Source: Sedimenticola sp. (GTDB lineage Bacteria > Pseudomonadota > Gammaproteobacteria > Chromatiales > Chromatiaceae). Taken from it: 24,184 bases of DNA. Both the position numbers and the translations under genes were made by a program. Each line of letters begins with the position of its first letter. The first letter of the stretch is position 1. The DNA lies in contig JALWGP010000302.1 of NCBI GenBank assembly GCA_027038775.1, positions 1-24,184 on the forward strand. Reading direction: 5' to 3'. The notes under the pieces are model-generated. The model was not told the DNA's origin and searched no databases. It saw nothing but the letters and a program-made list of their open reading frames with translations. Shown here piece by piece: positions 1 to 7,621 of the stretch.

Positions 1-110
1 TACTCCCTCAGAAAGAAGCCGGTCAGCATGGCCGGCTCCGGCGAGGCGGTTCTTTCGGAACGGGAAGGGGAGCAGGTTTCATCGCGTCCAACAGGCATGC
101 CCCGTCTTGT
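1..110. other. Left-edge region without a recognisable gene
   Basis: I see no supportable coding sequence here. Together with the leader that follows, there is no gene before position 330. The short overlapping reading frames on both strands look like no known protein and have no ribosome-binding site. A broken inverted repeat is present (GAAAGAA near 11-17 against TTCTTTC near 50-56, with GCCGG and CCGGC inside it). It lacks a T-run, so it is not called as a terminator. The stretch may be the 3' flank of an off-window gene plus the upstream activator region of the promoter at 111-126. Confidence 0.4.
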
Positions 111-126
111 TGGCATTGAAGTTGCA
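111..126 (+). promoter_or_regulatory. Sigma-54 (RpoN) -24/-12 promoter of the prepilin gene
   Basis: The sequence TGGCATTGAAGTTGCA matches the RpoN consensus TGGCACG-N4-TTGCA at all but two informative positions. The invariant GG (112-113) and GC (124-125) are exactly 12 bases apart. Transcription would start near 137 (inferred), leaving a leader of about 190 nt before the prepilin start codon at 330. Major pilin genes of Pseudomonas and relatives are RpoN-dependent, so the promoter class fits the gene. Confidence 0.75.
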
Positions 127-208
127 TTGTTTTGGTTGGCCGGGCGACCGAGAAGGGTTCGACATTTTTCCGGCAGGTGGCGAAAAGACTTAAATTTTTT
201 CGCGGATC

Positions 209-230
209 GGCCGTCAACCTTGATGCGGCC
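209..230 (+). other. Hairpin in the prepilin 5' leader
   Basis: GGCCG (209-213) can pair with CGGCC (226-230). TCA at 214-216 can stack on TGA (221-223) above a two-base bulge. The hairpin lies inside the inferred untranslated leader and is followed by the A/T-rich AATAATAAAG. Its role is unknown: it could affect mRNA stability, or it could be chance in GC-rich DNA. Confidence 0.3.
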
Positions 231-329
231 AATAATAAAGGCATGAGGGGTTCCTGGCCAGCTGTACCGAAAATGCGGGAAATGGTTGGGAAAATCGGGT
301 CAAAACCTTATGAAACGAGAGGAGACAAC

Positions 330-920
330 ATGTTGAGCAAGGGCAGACGACAAGGGGGGTTCACCCTGGTGGAACTGGCCATCGTACTGGTGATCATCGG
401 TCTGCTGCTGGGGATGGCGATGAAAGGGCAGCAGCTGATTTTTGGCGCCAAAGTCAAAAGCCTGGCGCAGCAGTTCAACAAGTTCGATACGGCCAACCAG
501 ATCTTCTATGAGCGGTACGGGCAGTATCCGGGGGATGGTTGCACCCGTTCCAATCCCACCAGCATTGCGCATTGCCGTGGCTACCGGGACGGGAGGCTGA
601 CTTCGGGCACCGAGTACAATGCCTACTGGTCGGCACTGACCACCATGACCAACATCCTGACTCCTTCCGACAGGGATTCGGTCTTTGGCCAGGACTGGAA
701 CCTCTGCTGCGCGATCCAGAGCTATAGTCCCGGCGGAGCGGTTTACGATCTTCCCGGTGGGGCCCAGGTCGACTTCCGCATCTACTGTGCCTATGACCAG
801 AAGTTCGACGACGGTCGAAACAACCGTGGCATCGCGCGGGCCAGCAGGGGATACAACGAGAACACCGACTGCTGGCAGACCAACACCAAGATGGATGCCT
901 GGCGCGGACTGGTATTCTGA
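330..920 (+). CDS. Type IV prepilin-like protein (N-terminal methylation motif)
   Basis: Encodes a 196-residue pilin-like protein for export and assembly by a type IV pilus or type II secretion-like machine. A short basic leader (MLSKGRRQGG) is followed by FTLVE, so the prepilin peptidase should cut after Gly10. Phe becomes residue +1 and Glu falls at +5. About 20 hydrophobic residues follow (residues 12-32), forming the usual N-terminal helix. The YGQYPGDG segment (63-70) resembles one common in pilin/pseudopilin proteins. Six cysteines (71, 82, 126, 127, 153, 181) could form three disulfides, more than the single loop of classical PilA. The start at 330 is chosen because GAGAGGAG sits 5 nt upstream; the frame stays open upstream to 132 but that part is not pilin-like. 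No pilus assembly or peptidase gene lies nearby, and the gene is a monocistron between its own promoter and terminator. Whether it is a main or minor pilin is not decidable. Confidence 0.88.
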   Translation: MLSKGRRQGGFTLVELAIVLVIIGLLLGMAMKGQQLIFGAKVKSLAQQFNKFDTANQIFYERYGQYPGDGCTRSNPTSIAHCRGYRDGRLTSGTEYNAYWSALTTMTNILTPSDRDSVFGQDWNLCCAIQSYSPGGAVYDLPGGAQVDFRIYCAYDQKFDDGRNNRGIARASRGYNENTDCWQTNTKMDAWRGLVF

Positions 921-947
921 CTTCCTCCCTGCAGGTGTGTCGTGACA

Positions 948-971
948 CCCCGGCCCAGGCCGGGGTTTTTT
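948..971 (+). terminator. Rho-independent terminator after the prepilin gene
   Basis: CCCCGGCC (948-955) pairs perfectly with GGCCGGGG (958-965) and is followed at once by six T residues (966-971). It lies 27 nt after the prepilin stop codon. This isolates the prepilin transcript from fleSR. Confidence 0.92.
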
Positions 972-1209
972 GTGGGTGGAGTACGGCCTTCCGCCGGAAA
1001 GTTGACCCGGGTTCTGGCGGCAGGTGACGGCACTCCGTCGCGCGTTGCGCGCTCTCCCGGCCGGCCGGATGATGGATCTGCGCTTCCGCGCTCTCTGCCC
1101 GGATTGCCGGAACAGATACGTGTTTCTTGTAAATCAATCGCTTGCAAACCGCCTGGGGGTGCGGCGTCCCCTTCCCGGGTGGAGGAGAGGGTCCCCGGTT
1201 CCTTCGGCA
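972..1209. other. Intergenic region upstream of fleS
   Basis: No convincing gene is seen between the terminator and the fleS promoter. Reading frames here either run into fleS out of frame or are upstream extensions of the fleS frame without a ribosome-binding site. A GC palindrome (CCGGCCGG near 1058) is present. The region is the expected place for enhancer sites of a FleQ/FlrA-type activator, but I cannot point to one. Confidence 0.5.
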
Positions 1210-1225
1210 AGGCACGCTTGTTGCA
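1210..1225 (+). promoter_or_regulatory. Sigma-54 (RpoN) promoter of fleSR
   Basis: AGGCACGCTTGTTGCA matches the RpoN consensus TGGCACG-N4-TTGCA except at the first base. GG (1211-1212) and GC (1223-1224) are 12 bases apart. The inferred start of transcription is near 1236, giving a leader of about 29 nt before fleS. In Pseudomonas and Vibrio the equivalent genes (fleSR, flrBC) are driven by RpoN with FleQ/FlrA, so this is probably the class II promoter. Confidence 0.85.
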
Positions 1226-1264
1226 TTCGTAGAGGGAGAGATCCAGGTTCCGGAAGAGGACGAA

Positions 1265-2506
1265 ATGCCACGAGATGCAGGGGAGGCCGCCCGGCAGCTG
1301 CAGGATGCCTTCGAGGCCTTCAACCAGATCGGCAGTCAGCTCAGCCGCTCCTACCGGGCGCTGCAGGAGAAAGTCGCCCGCCTGACGGAGGAGCTGGCCC
1401 AGGCCCGTGACGAGAAACTGCAGCAGCTCAAGGAGAAGGAGCGGCTGGCAGCCCGCCTGCACGACCTCATCGAGGCCCTGCCCGGTGGCGTGCTGGTGCT
1501 GGACCGGGAGGGTGTGGTGCGCGAGGTCAACCAGGGCGCAGAGGGGCTGCTGGGAAAAGGACTCGAGGGCCGCGCCTGGGAAGAGGTGGCCGCGGGGTCC
1601 TTCGTGCCGGGGAGCGAAGTGCTTCGACTGCACGACGGACGCTGCCTGAGCCTTTCCAGCAGCGCCTTGGGGAAGGCGGGGGAACGGGTCATCCTGCTCT
1701 CCGACATCACCGAGACGCGCCGTCTCCAGGAGTTGCTGACGCAGCGGGAGCGCCTTGCTGCCCTCGGCGAGATGTCCGCCCGGCTGGCGCACCAGATCCG
1801 CACCCCGCTCGCTTCCCTTCTGCTCTATCTCTCCCAGCTCGACAGTCCTTCGCTGGAGCAGGAGCGTCGCCGGCAGTTCGTCGCCAAGGCGCGGGAGCGC
1901 CTGCGCCATCTCGAGCAGACCGTCAACAACATGCTCGCCTACGCCAGGGGCAGCTGCGCCAGGCGGGAGCCGGTTTCCCTCCGCTGGCTCGTGGAACAGT
2001 TCGTGCAGATCATGGAGCCGGAGCTGGTGGCGCGCGGCGGTAGCCTGTCCGTGGAGGGGGCGGACGGCGACCCGGGGCTGGCCGGCGACGGGGATGCGCT
2101 GCTGGGAGCACTGGTCAATCTCGGCACCAACGCCCTGGAAGCGTGCGAGCAGCCGCCCCGCCTGAAACTGGAGATCCGGGTGCTGGAGGAGTCGCTGCTC
2201 CTGTCGCTGGAGGATAACGGGACCGGTATTCCGGAAGCGATGCGTTCCAGGGTGTTCGAGCCCTTCTTCACCACGCGCGCCAACGGCACCGGACTGGGGC
2301 TGTCGGTGGTCAGGGCGGTGGTTGAGGGGCATGGCGGAACCCTCCGGATCGGCGACGCTTCCCTGGGAGGGGCCCGAATCACCCTCGGCCTGCCACGCTC
2401 CGCGGCGGAGATGCTGCCCTCGGGGACGCGGGTCTCCGGTGAGATCGCGGAGGTGAGAGGGGAAGTCCGGATTGCGTGCCATGAAACGGCTGGAGGAATC
2501 GGATGA
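1265..2506 (+). CDS. fleS: Flagellar sensor histidine kinase FleS/FlrB
   Basis: A 413-residue soluble kinase that should phosphorylate the FleR product encoded next to it. It has a coiled-coil N-terminus (about 20-62), then a small PAS-like sensor domain (about 63-150). The phosphoacceptor H-box reads RLAHQIRTPLASL, with His176 as the predicted phosphorylation site. The ATP-binding domain carries the N box (LVNLGTNALEA), G1 (DNGTGIP), F (FEPFFTT) and G2 (GTGLGLS) motifs. There is no signal peptide or membrane segment, as in FleS/FlrB. The start at 1265 is picked because GGAAGAGGA precedes it by 4 nt and it lies just downstream of the promoter; the frame stays open upstream to 1142 without support. 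Its end overlaps fleR by 4 nt (ATGA), so the pair is coupled. Alternative names are flrB and atoS-like kinase. Confidence 0.93.
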   Translation: MPRDAGEAARQLQDAFEAFNQIGSQLSRSYRALQEKVARLTEELAQARDEKLQQLKEKERLAARLHDLIEALPGGVLVLDREGVVREVNQGAEGLLGKGLEGRAWEEVAAGSFVPGSEVLRLHDGRCLSLSSSALGKAGERVILLSDITETRRLQELLTQRERLAALGEMSARLAHQIRTPLASLLLYLSQLDSPSLEQERRRQFVAKARERLRHLEQTVNNMLAYARGSCARREPVSLRWLVEQFVQIMEPELVARGGSLSVEGADGDPGLAGDGDALLGALVNLGTNALEACEQPPRLKLEIRVLEESLLLSLEDNGTGIPEAMRSRVFEPFFTTRANGTGLGLSVVRAVVEGHGGTLRIGDASLGGARITLGLPRSAAEMLPSGTRVSGEIAEVRGEVRIACHETAGGIG

Positions 2507-3840
2507 AGAAGGACAAGGTGCTGATCGTGGAAGACGATCGTGCATTGCGCGAAGCGCTTTGCGAAACCCTTGATATCGCGGGGTGCCGTATCCTCGCCGC
2601 GGAGAACGGCGAGCAGGCACTCTCCCTGCTCGCCGGGGATGGCGCGGTGGGGCTGGTGATCTCCGACGTGCAGATGCAGCCGGTGGACGGTTTCGAGCTG
2701 TTGCGAGCGGTTCGCCGTCGGCATCCTGATCTGCACTTCGTGCTCATGACCGCCTACGGCACCATCGACAAGGCAGTGGCGGCGATGCGCGAGGGTGCCA
2801 CCGACTACCTGGTCAAGCCCTTCGATGCCGGGGTGCTGCTGCAGATGGTGGAGCGGTTCATCACCTCGGTGCCGGAGCCGGACGAGATGGTGGTGGCCGA
2901 TCCCCGCAGCGAACAGCTGGCCGCCATGGCGCGCCGGGTGGCCGCCAGCGATGCCACCGTGATGCTCTGCGGTGAATCCGGCACCGGCAAGGAGGTGGTG
3001 GCCCGCTACATCCACCGCCATTCGGCGCGCAGCGAAGGCCCCTTTGTCGCCATCAACTGCGCCGCCATTCCCGAGAACATGCTGGAGGCACTGCTCTTCG
3101 GGTACGAGAAGGGAGCCTTCACCAGCGCCTACCAGTCCCGGCCCGGCAAGTTCGAGCAGGCGCAGGGCGGCACCCTGCTGCTCGATGAGGTGACGGAGAT
3201 GGATGCCGGCCTGCAGGCCAAGCTGCTGCGTGTGCTCCAGGAGAAGGAGGTGGAACGCCTGGGGGGACGTCGTGCCATTCCGCTGGACGTGCGGGTGCTG
3301 GCCACCAGCAACCGGGACCTGGCCGAGGCCGTCGCCCGGGGCGAGTTTCGGCAGGATCTCTATTACCGGCTCAACGTCTTTCCGCTGGTGATTCCGCCGC
3401 TGCGCGAGCGCCCCAGGGATGTGCTGCCCTTGGCGAGGAAGTTCCTTGCACGATACTGCGGCGCCGCACCCATGCCCGAACTGGCCCCGGACGCCCTGAA
3501 GAAACTCCAGGAACACGACTGGCCCGGCAACGTGCGGGAGCTGGAAAACGTGGTGCAACGGGCCCTCATTCTCCGAACCGGTGACAGGATCACCGCGGCC
3601 GAAATCCAGTTCGAGGCCATCGCTCCGAGTAAAAATCGCGACGACCGGGAGGAGGGGCAGAAGGTGCTGCCGGAACGGCTGGAGGAGGACCTGCGCCAGC
3701 GCGAGGCCGACATCATCCTCTCGGCGCTGGAGGCGGGCGGCAGCCGGGTGGAGGTGGCCAGGAAACTGGGAATCAGCCCCCGGACGCTCCGGTACAAGCT
3801 GGCCAAGCTGCGCGAGGCGGGAATCCGGATTCCCGCCTGA
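2503..3840 (+). CDS. fleR: Sigma-54-dependent flagellar response regulator FleR/FlrC
   Basis: A 445-residue NtrC-type activator, the partner of FleS, expected to switch on RpoN-dependent hook and basal-body genes. The receiver domain (1-120) has the acidic pair at 11-12, phosphoacceptor Asp55, Thr83 and Lys105. The AAA+ domain has Walker A GESGTGKE (157-164) and Walker B with LDE at 227-229. A Fis-type helix-turn-helix lies at the C-terminus (about 410-440, VEVARKLGISPRTLRYKL). The sigma-54 contact loop reads GAFTSA (204-209) where the family has GAFTGA; Ser208 is encoded by AGC. This could be a tolerated variant or could alter promoter opening. It overlaps fleS by 4 nt and ends 8 nt before the fliE promoter. 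Other names are flrC, flgR and atoC-like. Confidence 0.94.
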   Translation: MKKDKVLIVEDDRALREALCETLDIAGCRILAAENGEQALSLLAGDGAVGLVISDVQMQPVDGFELLRAVRRRHPDLHFVLMTAYGTIDKAVAAMREGATDYLVKPFDAGVLLQMVERFITSVPEPDEMVVADPRSEQLAAMARRVAASDATVMLCGESGTGKEVVARYIHRHSARSEGPFVAINCAAIPENMLEALLFGYEKGAFTSAYQSRPGKFEQAQGGTLLLDEVTEMDAGLQAKLLRVLQEKEVERLGGRRAIPLDVRVLATSNRDLAEAVARGEFRQDLYYRLNVFPLVIPPLRERPRDVLPLARKFLARYCGAAPMPELAPDALKKLQEHDWPGNVRELENVVQRALILRTGDRITAAEIQFEAIAPSKNRDDREEGQKVLPERLEEDLRQREADIILSALEAGGSRVEVARKLGISPRTLRYKLAKLREAGIRIPA

Positions 3841-3848
3841 CGGATGGT

Positions 3849-3864
3849 TGGCATGAATAGTGCA
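3849..3864 (+). promoter_or_regulatory. Sigma-54 (RpoN) promoter of the fliE operon
   Basis: TGGCATGAATAGTGCA fits the RpoN consensus with GG (3850-3851) and GC (3862-3863) 12 bases apart; the departures are T for C at position 6 and G for T at position 12. Transcription should begin near 3875, 50 nt before fliE. It probably drives fliEFGHIJK. Confidence 0.85.
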
Positions 3865-3924
3865 GCTGTCCCGGGGAAGAGACGGTTTGCCGTCGCCAAC
3901 GGGTGAGAACACGGAGAAGCCGAA

Positions 3925-4254
3925 ATGAGCAACGTTGACGTCAACCAGCTTTTGCACCAGATGCGGCAAATGGCTGCCGCTGCCGACGGCGGCGGCATGC
4001 GCACGCGGGCCGCCCCGGAAGAGGGAAGCGGTGTGGCCTTCGAACGGATCCTAGGCGATTCCATACGCAAGGTGAATGAACTGCAGCAGAACGCCACCGC
4101 CATGGCCACCGCTTTCGAGAAAGGGGATCCCAACGTGGACCTGGCCGAAGTGATGGTCGAGCTGCAGAAGGCGAGTGTCTCCTTCACGGCCATGGTGGAG
4201 GTGCGCAACAAGCTGCTCACCGCCTACCAGGACGTGATGAACATGCAGGTGTAA
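3925..4254 (+). CDS. fliE: Flagellar hook-basal body protein FliE
   Basis: A 109-residue FliE, the small periplasmic adaptor that joins the MS-ring to the proximal rod and is the first rod-type substrate exported. The N-terminal third is variable. The conserved C-terminal helices carry the family pattern, including VDLAEVMVELQKASVSFTAM (72-91) and the end VRNKLLTAYQDVMNMQV. The length is typical (about 100-110). GGAGAAG lies 5 nt before the ATG. It is the first gene of the operon and lies 17 nt before fliF. There is no signal peptide, as expected for a substrate of the flagellar export apparatus. Confidence 0.95.
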   Translation: MSNVDVNQLLHQMRQMAAAADGGGMRTRAAPEEGSGVAFERILGDSIRKVNELQQNATAMATAFEKGDPNVDLAEVMVELQKASVSFTAMVEVRNKLLTAYQDVMNMQV

Positions 4255-4271
4255 CCGGGTAGGGAGGGAAG

Positions 4272-5993
4272 ATGGCACTGGTCAAGACCGAGGATCTCGT
4301 TGCGCAGGTACAGGGCTTCGGCGCACTGCCCGTGGTGAAACAGCTGGGGCTGATGGTGGCGCTGGCGGCCACCATAGCGCTTGGCGTGGCCGTGGTGCTC
4401 TGGTCACAAACCCCCAATTACAGCCTGCTCTACGCCAATCTTTCCGCGCAGGACCTTGCAGGGGTCGCCACCTCTCTCGACGATGCCGGAATCCCCTACA
4501 AGGTGGAGCACGGCAGCGGTTCCATTCTGGTGCCTTCGAGCAAGGTGCACGACCTGCGCCTGCGCCTGGCCGCCCAGGGACTGCCGCAGAGCAACGAGGT
4601 CGGCTTCGAGCTCATGGAGAAGGAGAGCGGCTTCGGCACCAGCCGCTTTCTCGAGCGGGCCCGCTACCAGCGGGCGCTGGAAGGGGAGTTGGCCAAGTCC
4701 ATCAACAGCCTCAGCAGCGTGGAGAGCGCACGCGTCCACCTGGCCATTCCCAAGAAGTCGGTGTTCCTGCGGGAGCGTGCCAAGCCCAGCGCCTCGGTGT
4801 TGGTGAGGTTGCGCCCCGGCGGCACGCTGAATGAAACCCAGGTGGCCGGCATCGTGCACCTGCTGGCGGCCAGCGTGCCGGGCCTCGAGCCCGAGGCGGT
4901 CACCGTGGTGGACCAGCGGGGACGCCTGCTCAGCGACACCCAGACCCAGAGAGAGCTGGCGCTCAACGCCAGCCAGTTCGAGTACAACCGGCGCCTGGAA
5001 GAGGAGTACACCAAGCGCATCCTCGAGATCCTCTCGCCCATCGTGGGAGCCGCCGGGGTGCGCGCGCAGGTGACCGCCGACCTGGACTTCACCGTGATGG
5101 AAGAGACGCGGGAGATCTACAAGCCCGACCAGGCAGCGGTACGCAGCGAGCGGATCAAGGAACAACAGACCACCGACGGTGAACCCGAAGGCGTTCCGGG
5201 TGCGTTGAGTAACCAGCCCCCGAGGCGCGGCAGTCTCAATACCACGGAGGTCGGGCGGAAGAATCTCAACAAGCTGTCCAAGGAGGTGGTGCGCAACTAC
5301 GAAGTGGATCGCGCCATCAGCCACAGCAAGTATGCACCGGGGCGCATCAAGCGGCTCTCTATCGCCGTGGTGCTCGACTACAGGAAACAGCTGGATGAGA
5401 AGGGCAACGTGCAGCAGAGCCCGCTCGAACAGGCCGAGCTCGAGCGCATCACGGAACTGGTCAAGAAGGCGGTGGGCTTCGATGCCGCCCGCAACGACAG
5501 CATCAACGTGATCAACATCCCCTTCCAGAACGATTCACCGGCGGAGGGCGAGGACGAAGGGATCCCGTTGTGGCAGCAGTCCTGGATCTGGGATCTCGCC
5601 AGGCCGCTGGCGGGAGCGCTGTTCGTACTGCTGCTGAGCCTGGGCGTGTTGCGCCCCATGCTCAAGAACCTGGCCGAGACCGGGCGGATCATCGAGAGCG
5701 AGACCAACGCCCAGCGGCTGCCCCAGGGGGCGGGCGCGGCGGCGGTGGCCGGACTGCCCGTGCCCGAGGAACAGCCCGGGGCCGGGGCCGAGGCCGCCCG
5801 GGCCGCTGCAACTGCCACTGCCGCTGCCGCAGGCGGCGGAGCGGCGGAGCCGTCGGCTGCCGCGCAGCAGGTCCAGGAGGGCGCGGCCGCGAACCTCTCC
5901 GGCGTGGACATCGCCGTGGCCCGGTCGCTGGTGCAGCAGGATCCCAAGCGGGTGGCCCAAGTGGTGAAGACGTGGGTGGCGGCCGATGAGTGA
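4272..5993 (+). CDS. fliF: Flagellar MS-ring protein FliF
   Basis: A 573-residue FliF that forms the MS-ring in the inner membrane, the base on which the rod, C-ring and export gate assemble. The first membrane helix is about residues 25-45 and the second about 440-462. The large region between is periplasmic and starts with the YscJ/FliF ring-building fold (FLERARYQRALEGELAKSI and following). After the second helix the cytoplasmic tail has an Ala/Gly/Pro-rich linker (about 490-540), then an amphipathic end (VDIAVARSLVQQDPKRVAQV) that matches the FliG-binding helices of FliF. AGGGAGGGAAG precedes the ATG. The 3' end overlaps fliG by 8 nt, linking synthesis of the two partners. Confidence 0.97.
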   Translation: MALVKTEDLVAQVQGFGALPVVKQLGLMVALAATIALGVAVVLWSQTPNYSLLYANLSAQDLAGVATSLDDAGIPYKVEHGSGSILVPSSKVHDLRLRLAAQGLPQSNEVGFELMEKESGFGTSRFLERARYQRALEGELAKSINSLSSVESARVHLAIPKKSVFLRERAKPSASVLVRLRPGGTLNETQVAGIVHLLAASVPGLEPEAVTVVDQRGRLLSDTQTQRELALNASQFEYNRRLEEEYTKRILEILSPIVGAAGVRAQVTADLDFTVMEETREIYKPDQAAVRSERIKEQQTTDGEPEGVPGALSNQPPRRGSLNTTEVGRKNLNKLSKEVVRNYEVDRAISHSKYAPGRIKRLSIAVVLDYRKQLDEKGNVQQSPLEQAELERITELVKKAVGFDAARNDSINVINIPFQNDSPAEGEDEGIPLWQQSWIWDLARPLAGALFVLLLSLGVLRPMLKNLAETGRIIESETNAQRLPQGAGAAAVAGLPVPEEQPGAGAEAARAAATATAAAAGGGAAEPSAAAQQVQEGAAANLSGVDIAVARSLVQQDPKRVAQVVKTWVAADE

Positions 5994-6996
5994 GAACGGA
6001 AGGGAACTGGCGGGCGTGGAGAAGGCCGCCATCCTCATGATGAGCCTGGGAGAGAAGGAGGCGGCCTCCATTCTCCGGCACATGGAACCCAAGGAGGTGC
6101 AGCGGCTCGGGGAGACCATGGCGGCGCTCTCCAATGTCACCCGCGACAAGATCGAGGCGGTGCTGGAGAGTTTCGTCGAGGCGGTGGACGAGGAGACCTC
6201 GCTGGGCCTCGACGCCGAGGACTTCGTGCGCAACACGCTGGTGGAGGCCTTCGGCGTCGAGAAAGCGGCCGGCCTCATCGACAAGATCATCACCAAGCCC
6301 AACTCCAAGGGCATCGAGACCCTCAAGTGGCTCGACGCCCGGGCCATCGCCGAGATCTTCCGGCAGGAGCATCCCCAGATCGTCTCCATCGTCCTCTCCT
6401 ACCTGGAGAACGACCAGGCCGCCGAGGTGCTCAAGCACTTCCCGCCCGAACGCCGCTCCGACATCGTGCTGCGCATCGCCACCCTCGACGGGGTCCAGCC
6501 CTGCGCGCTGGAGGAGCTGGACAGGATCCTCGAGCGCCAGTACTCGGGCTGTCTCGGCGTCACCAGCCCGGCCTGCGACGGCATCTCCATCGCCGCCAAC
6601 ATCCTCAATTTCCTGGATCCCGAGATCGAGTCCGAGATCACCGAGTTTCTCAAGGAGAACGACGCCGAGCTGGCGGAGAAGATCGAGAACAGCATGTTCA
6701 TCTTCGAAAACCTGCTGGACGCCGACGACCGCGGCATCCAGGCGCTGTTGCGCGAGGTCTCCTCCGATACCCTGCTCATCGCCCTCAAGGGCGCCGACGA
6801 AGCGGTCAAGGAGAAGATCTTCCGCAACATGTCCCAGCGTGCCGCCGAAATGCTGCGTGACGACCTGGAGGCCAAGGGGCCGGTGCGCCTGAGCGAGGTG
6901 GAGGAGGCGCAGAAGGAGATCCTGGCCATCGCCAAGCGCATGGCCGACGCCGGCGAGATCGCGCTGGGAGGCAAGGGCGGCGATGAGTTCGTCTGA
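5986..6996 (+). CDS. fliG: Flagellar motor switch protein FliG
   Basis: A 336-residue FliG, the rotor protein that binds FliF through its N-domain and FliM through its middle domain, and meets the stators through its C-domain. The EHPQ motif, part of the FliM-binding surface, is at residues 128-131. The C-domain keeps all the charged torque residues known from Escherichia coli by pattern: Lys in ALKGAD, Arg in NMSQRAAE, the Asp-Asp pair in LRDDLE and Arg in GPVRLSE. The segment before the middle-to-C linker (SGCLGVTSPACDGISIAANI) carries two cysteines where many homologues have a Gly/Ser/Lys-rich loop. It overlaps fliF by 8 nt and fliH by 14 nt. Confidence 0.97.
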   Translation: MSENGRELAGVEKAAILMMSLGEKEAASILRHMEPKEVQRLGETMAALSNVTRDKIEAVLESFVEAVDEETSLGLDAEDFVRNTLVEAFGVEKAAGLIDKIITKPNSKGIETLKWLDARAIAEIFRQEHPQIVSIVLSYLENDQAAEVLKHFPPERRSDIVLRIATLDGVQPCALEELDRILERQYSGCLGVTSPACDGISIAANILNFLDPEIESEITEFLKENDAELAEKIENSMFIFENLLDADDRGIQALLREVSSDTLLIALKGADEAVKEKIFRNMSQRAAEMLRDDLEAKGPVRLSEVEEAQKEILAIAKRMADAGEIALGGKGGDEFV

Positions 6997-7621
6997 TCCG
7001 CGTTCCGCGGCGGAGGATGCCGGAGAGGTGCTTCCGTGGCGGGCCCCGTCGCTGGGCGGGCAGGAGGAGCCGGACGGCGCCATGCCTCTGCCCACCGCGG
7101 AGGAGATCGAGGCGATCCAGCGCCAGGCCTGGAACGAGGGCTATGAACAGGGACGCCAGGAGGGGCTGCAGGCGGCGGAACGGGAGAGCGCCGAGCGCAT
7201 CCGGGCGCTGGACCGCATGCTGCAGGAGATGGCACGCCCGCTGGACGAACTGGACGAACGGGTCGAGGAGGAGCTGGTGGCCCTGGCCATGGCCGTGGCG
7301 CGGCAGCTCATCCGCAGGGAGGTGAAGACGGACCCGGGCCAGATCATCGGCGTGATCCGCGAGGGAATCCGGTTGCTCCCGGTGGCGGCCGGCAACGTCA
7401 GGCTGGAACTGCACCCGGAGGATGCAGCGCTGGTGCGTGAACTGCTGAACCTGGGAGAGGGGGAAGAGCGCAGCTGGCACATCCACGAGGATCCCACGCT
7501 CACCCGGGGCGGCTGTCGCATCTCCAACGCCACCTCCCGCATCGACGCCACCCTCGAGAACCGCATCAACCAGGTGGTGGCGGCCGTGCTCGGCGGTGAG
7601 CGCGTGGAGGACCAGTCGTGA
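6983..7621 (+). CDS. fliH: Flagellar export ATPase regulator FliH
   Basis: A 212-residue FliH, the peripheral stalk and regulator of the export ATPase FliI. The N-terminus has a single Trp in LPWRAP (about 17-22), like the tryptophans that tether FliH to FlhA in Salmonella. Next comes the hallmark glycine-repeat helix GYEQGRQEG (about 53-61), then a long coiled coil. The C-terminal domain (about 90-205, with [17 protein letters not shown] and [18 protein letters not shown]) is the FliI-binding part, related to the V/F-ATPase stalk. It overlaps fliG by 14 nt and fliI by 4 nt (GTGA), consistent with matched synthesis of the FliH-FliI complex. Confidence 0.94.
   Translation: MSSSDPRSAAEDAGEVLPWRAPSLGGQEEPDGAMPLPTAEEIEAIQRQAWNEGYEQGRQEGLQAAERESAERIRALDRMLQEMARPLDELDERVEEELVALAMAVARQLIRREVKTDPGQIIGVIREGIRLLPVAAGNVRLELHPEDAALVRELLNLGEGEERSWHIHEDPTLTRGGCRISNATSRIDATLENRINQVVAAVLGGERVEDQS

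Noticed and set aside
159..195. TCGACA ... TTAAAT as a sigma-70 promoter for the prepilin
   Set aside because: The spacer would be about 25 nt, far from 17, while a good RpoN promoter lies just upstream.
791..2620. 609-residue open frame on the minus strand across fleS
   Set aside because: It is antisense to a clear histidine kinase, contains no recognisable domain, and is explained by GC-rich codon use leaving stops rare in the mirrored frame.
1939..3969. 676-residue open frame on the minus strand across fleR
   Set aside because: Same reason: it mirrors fleR codons and shows low-complexity His/Gln/Gly-rich translation with no family features.
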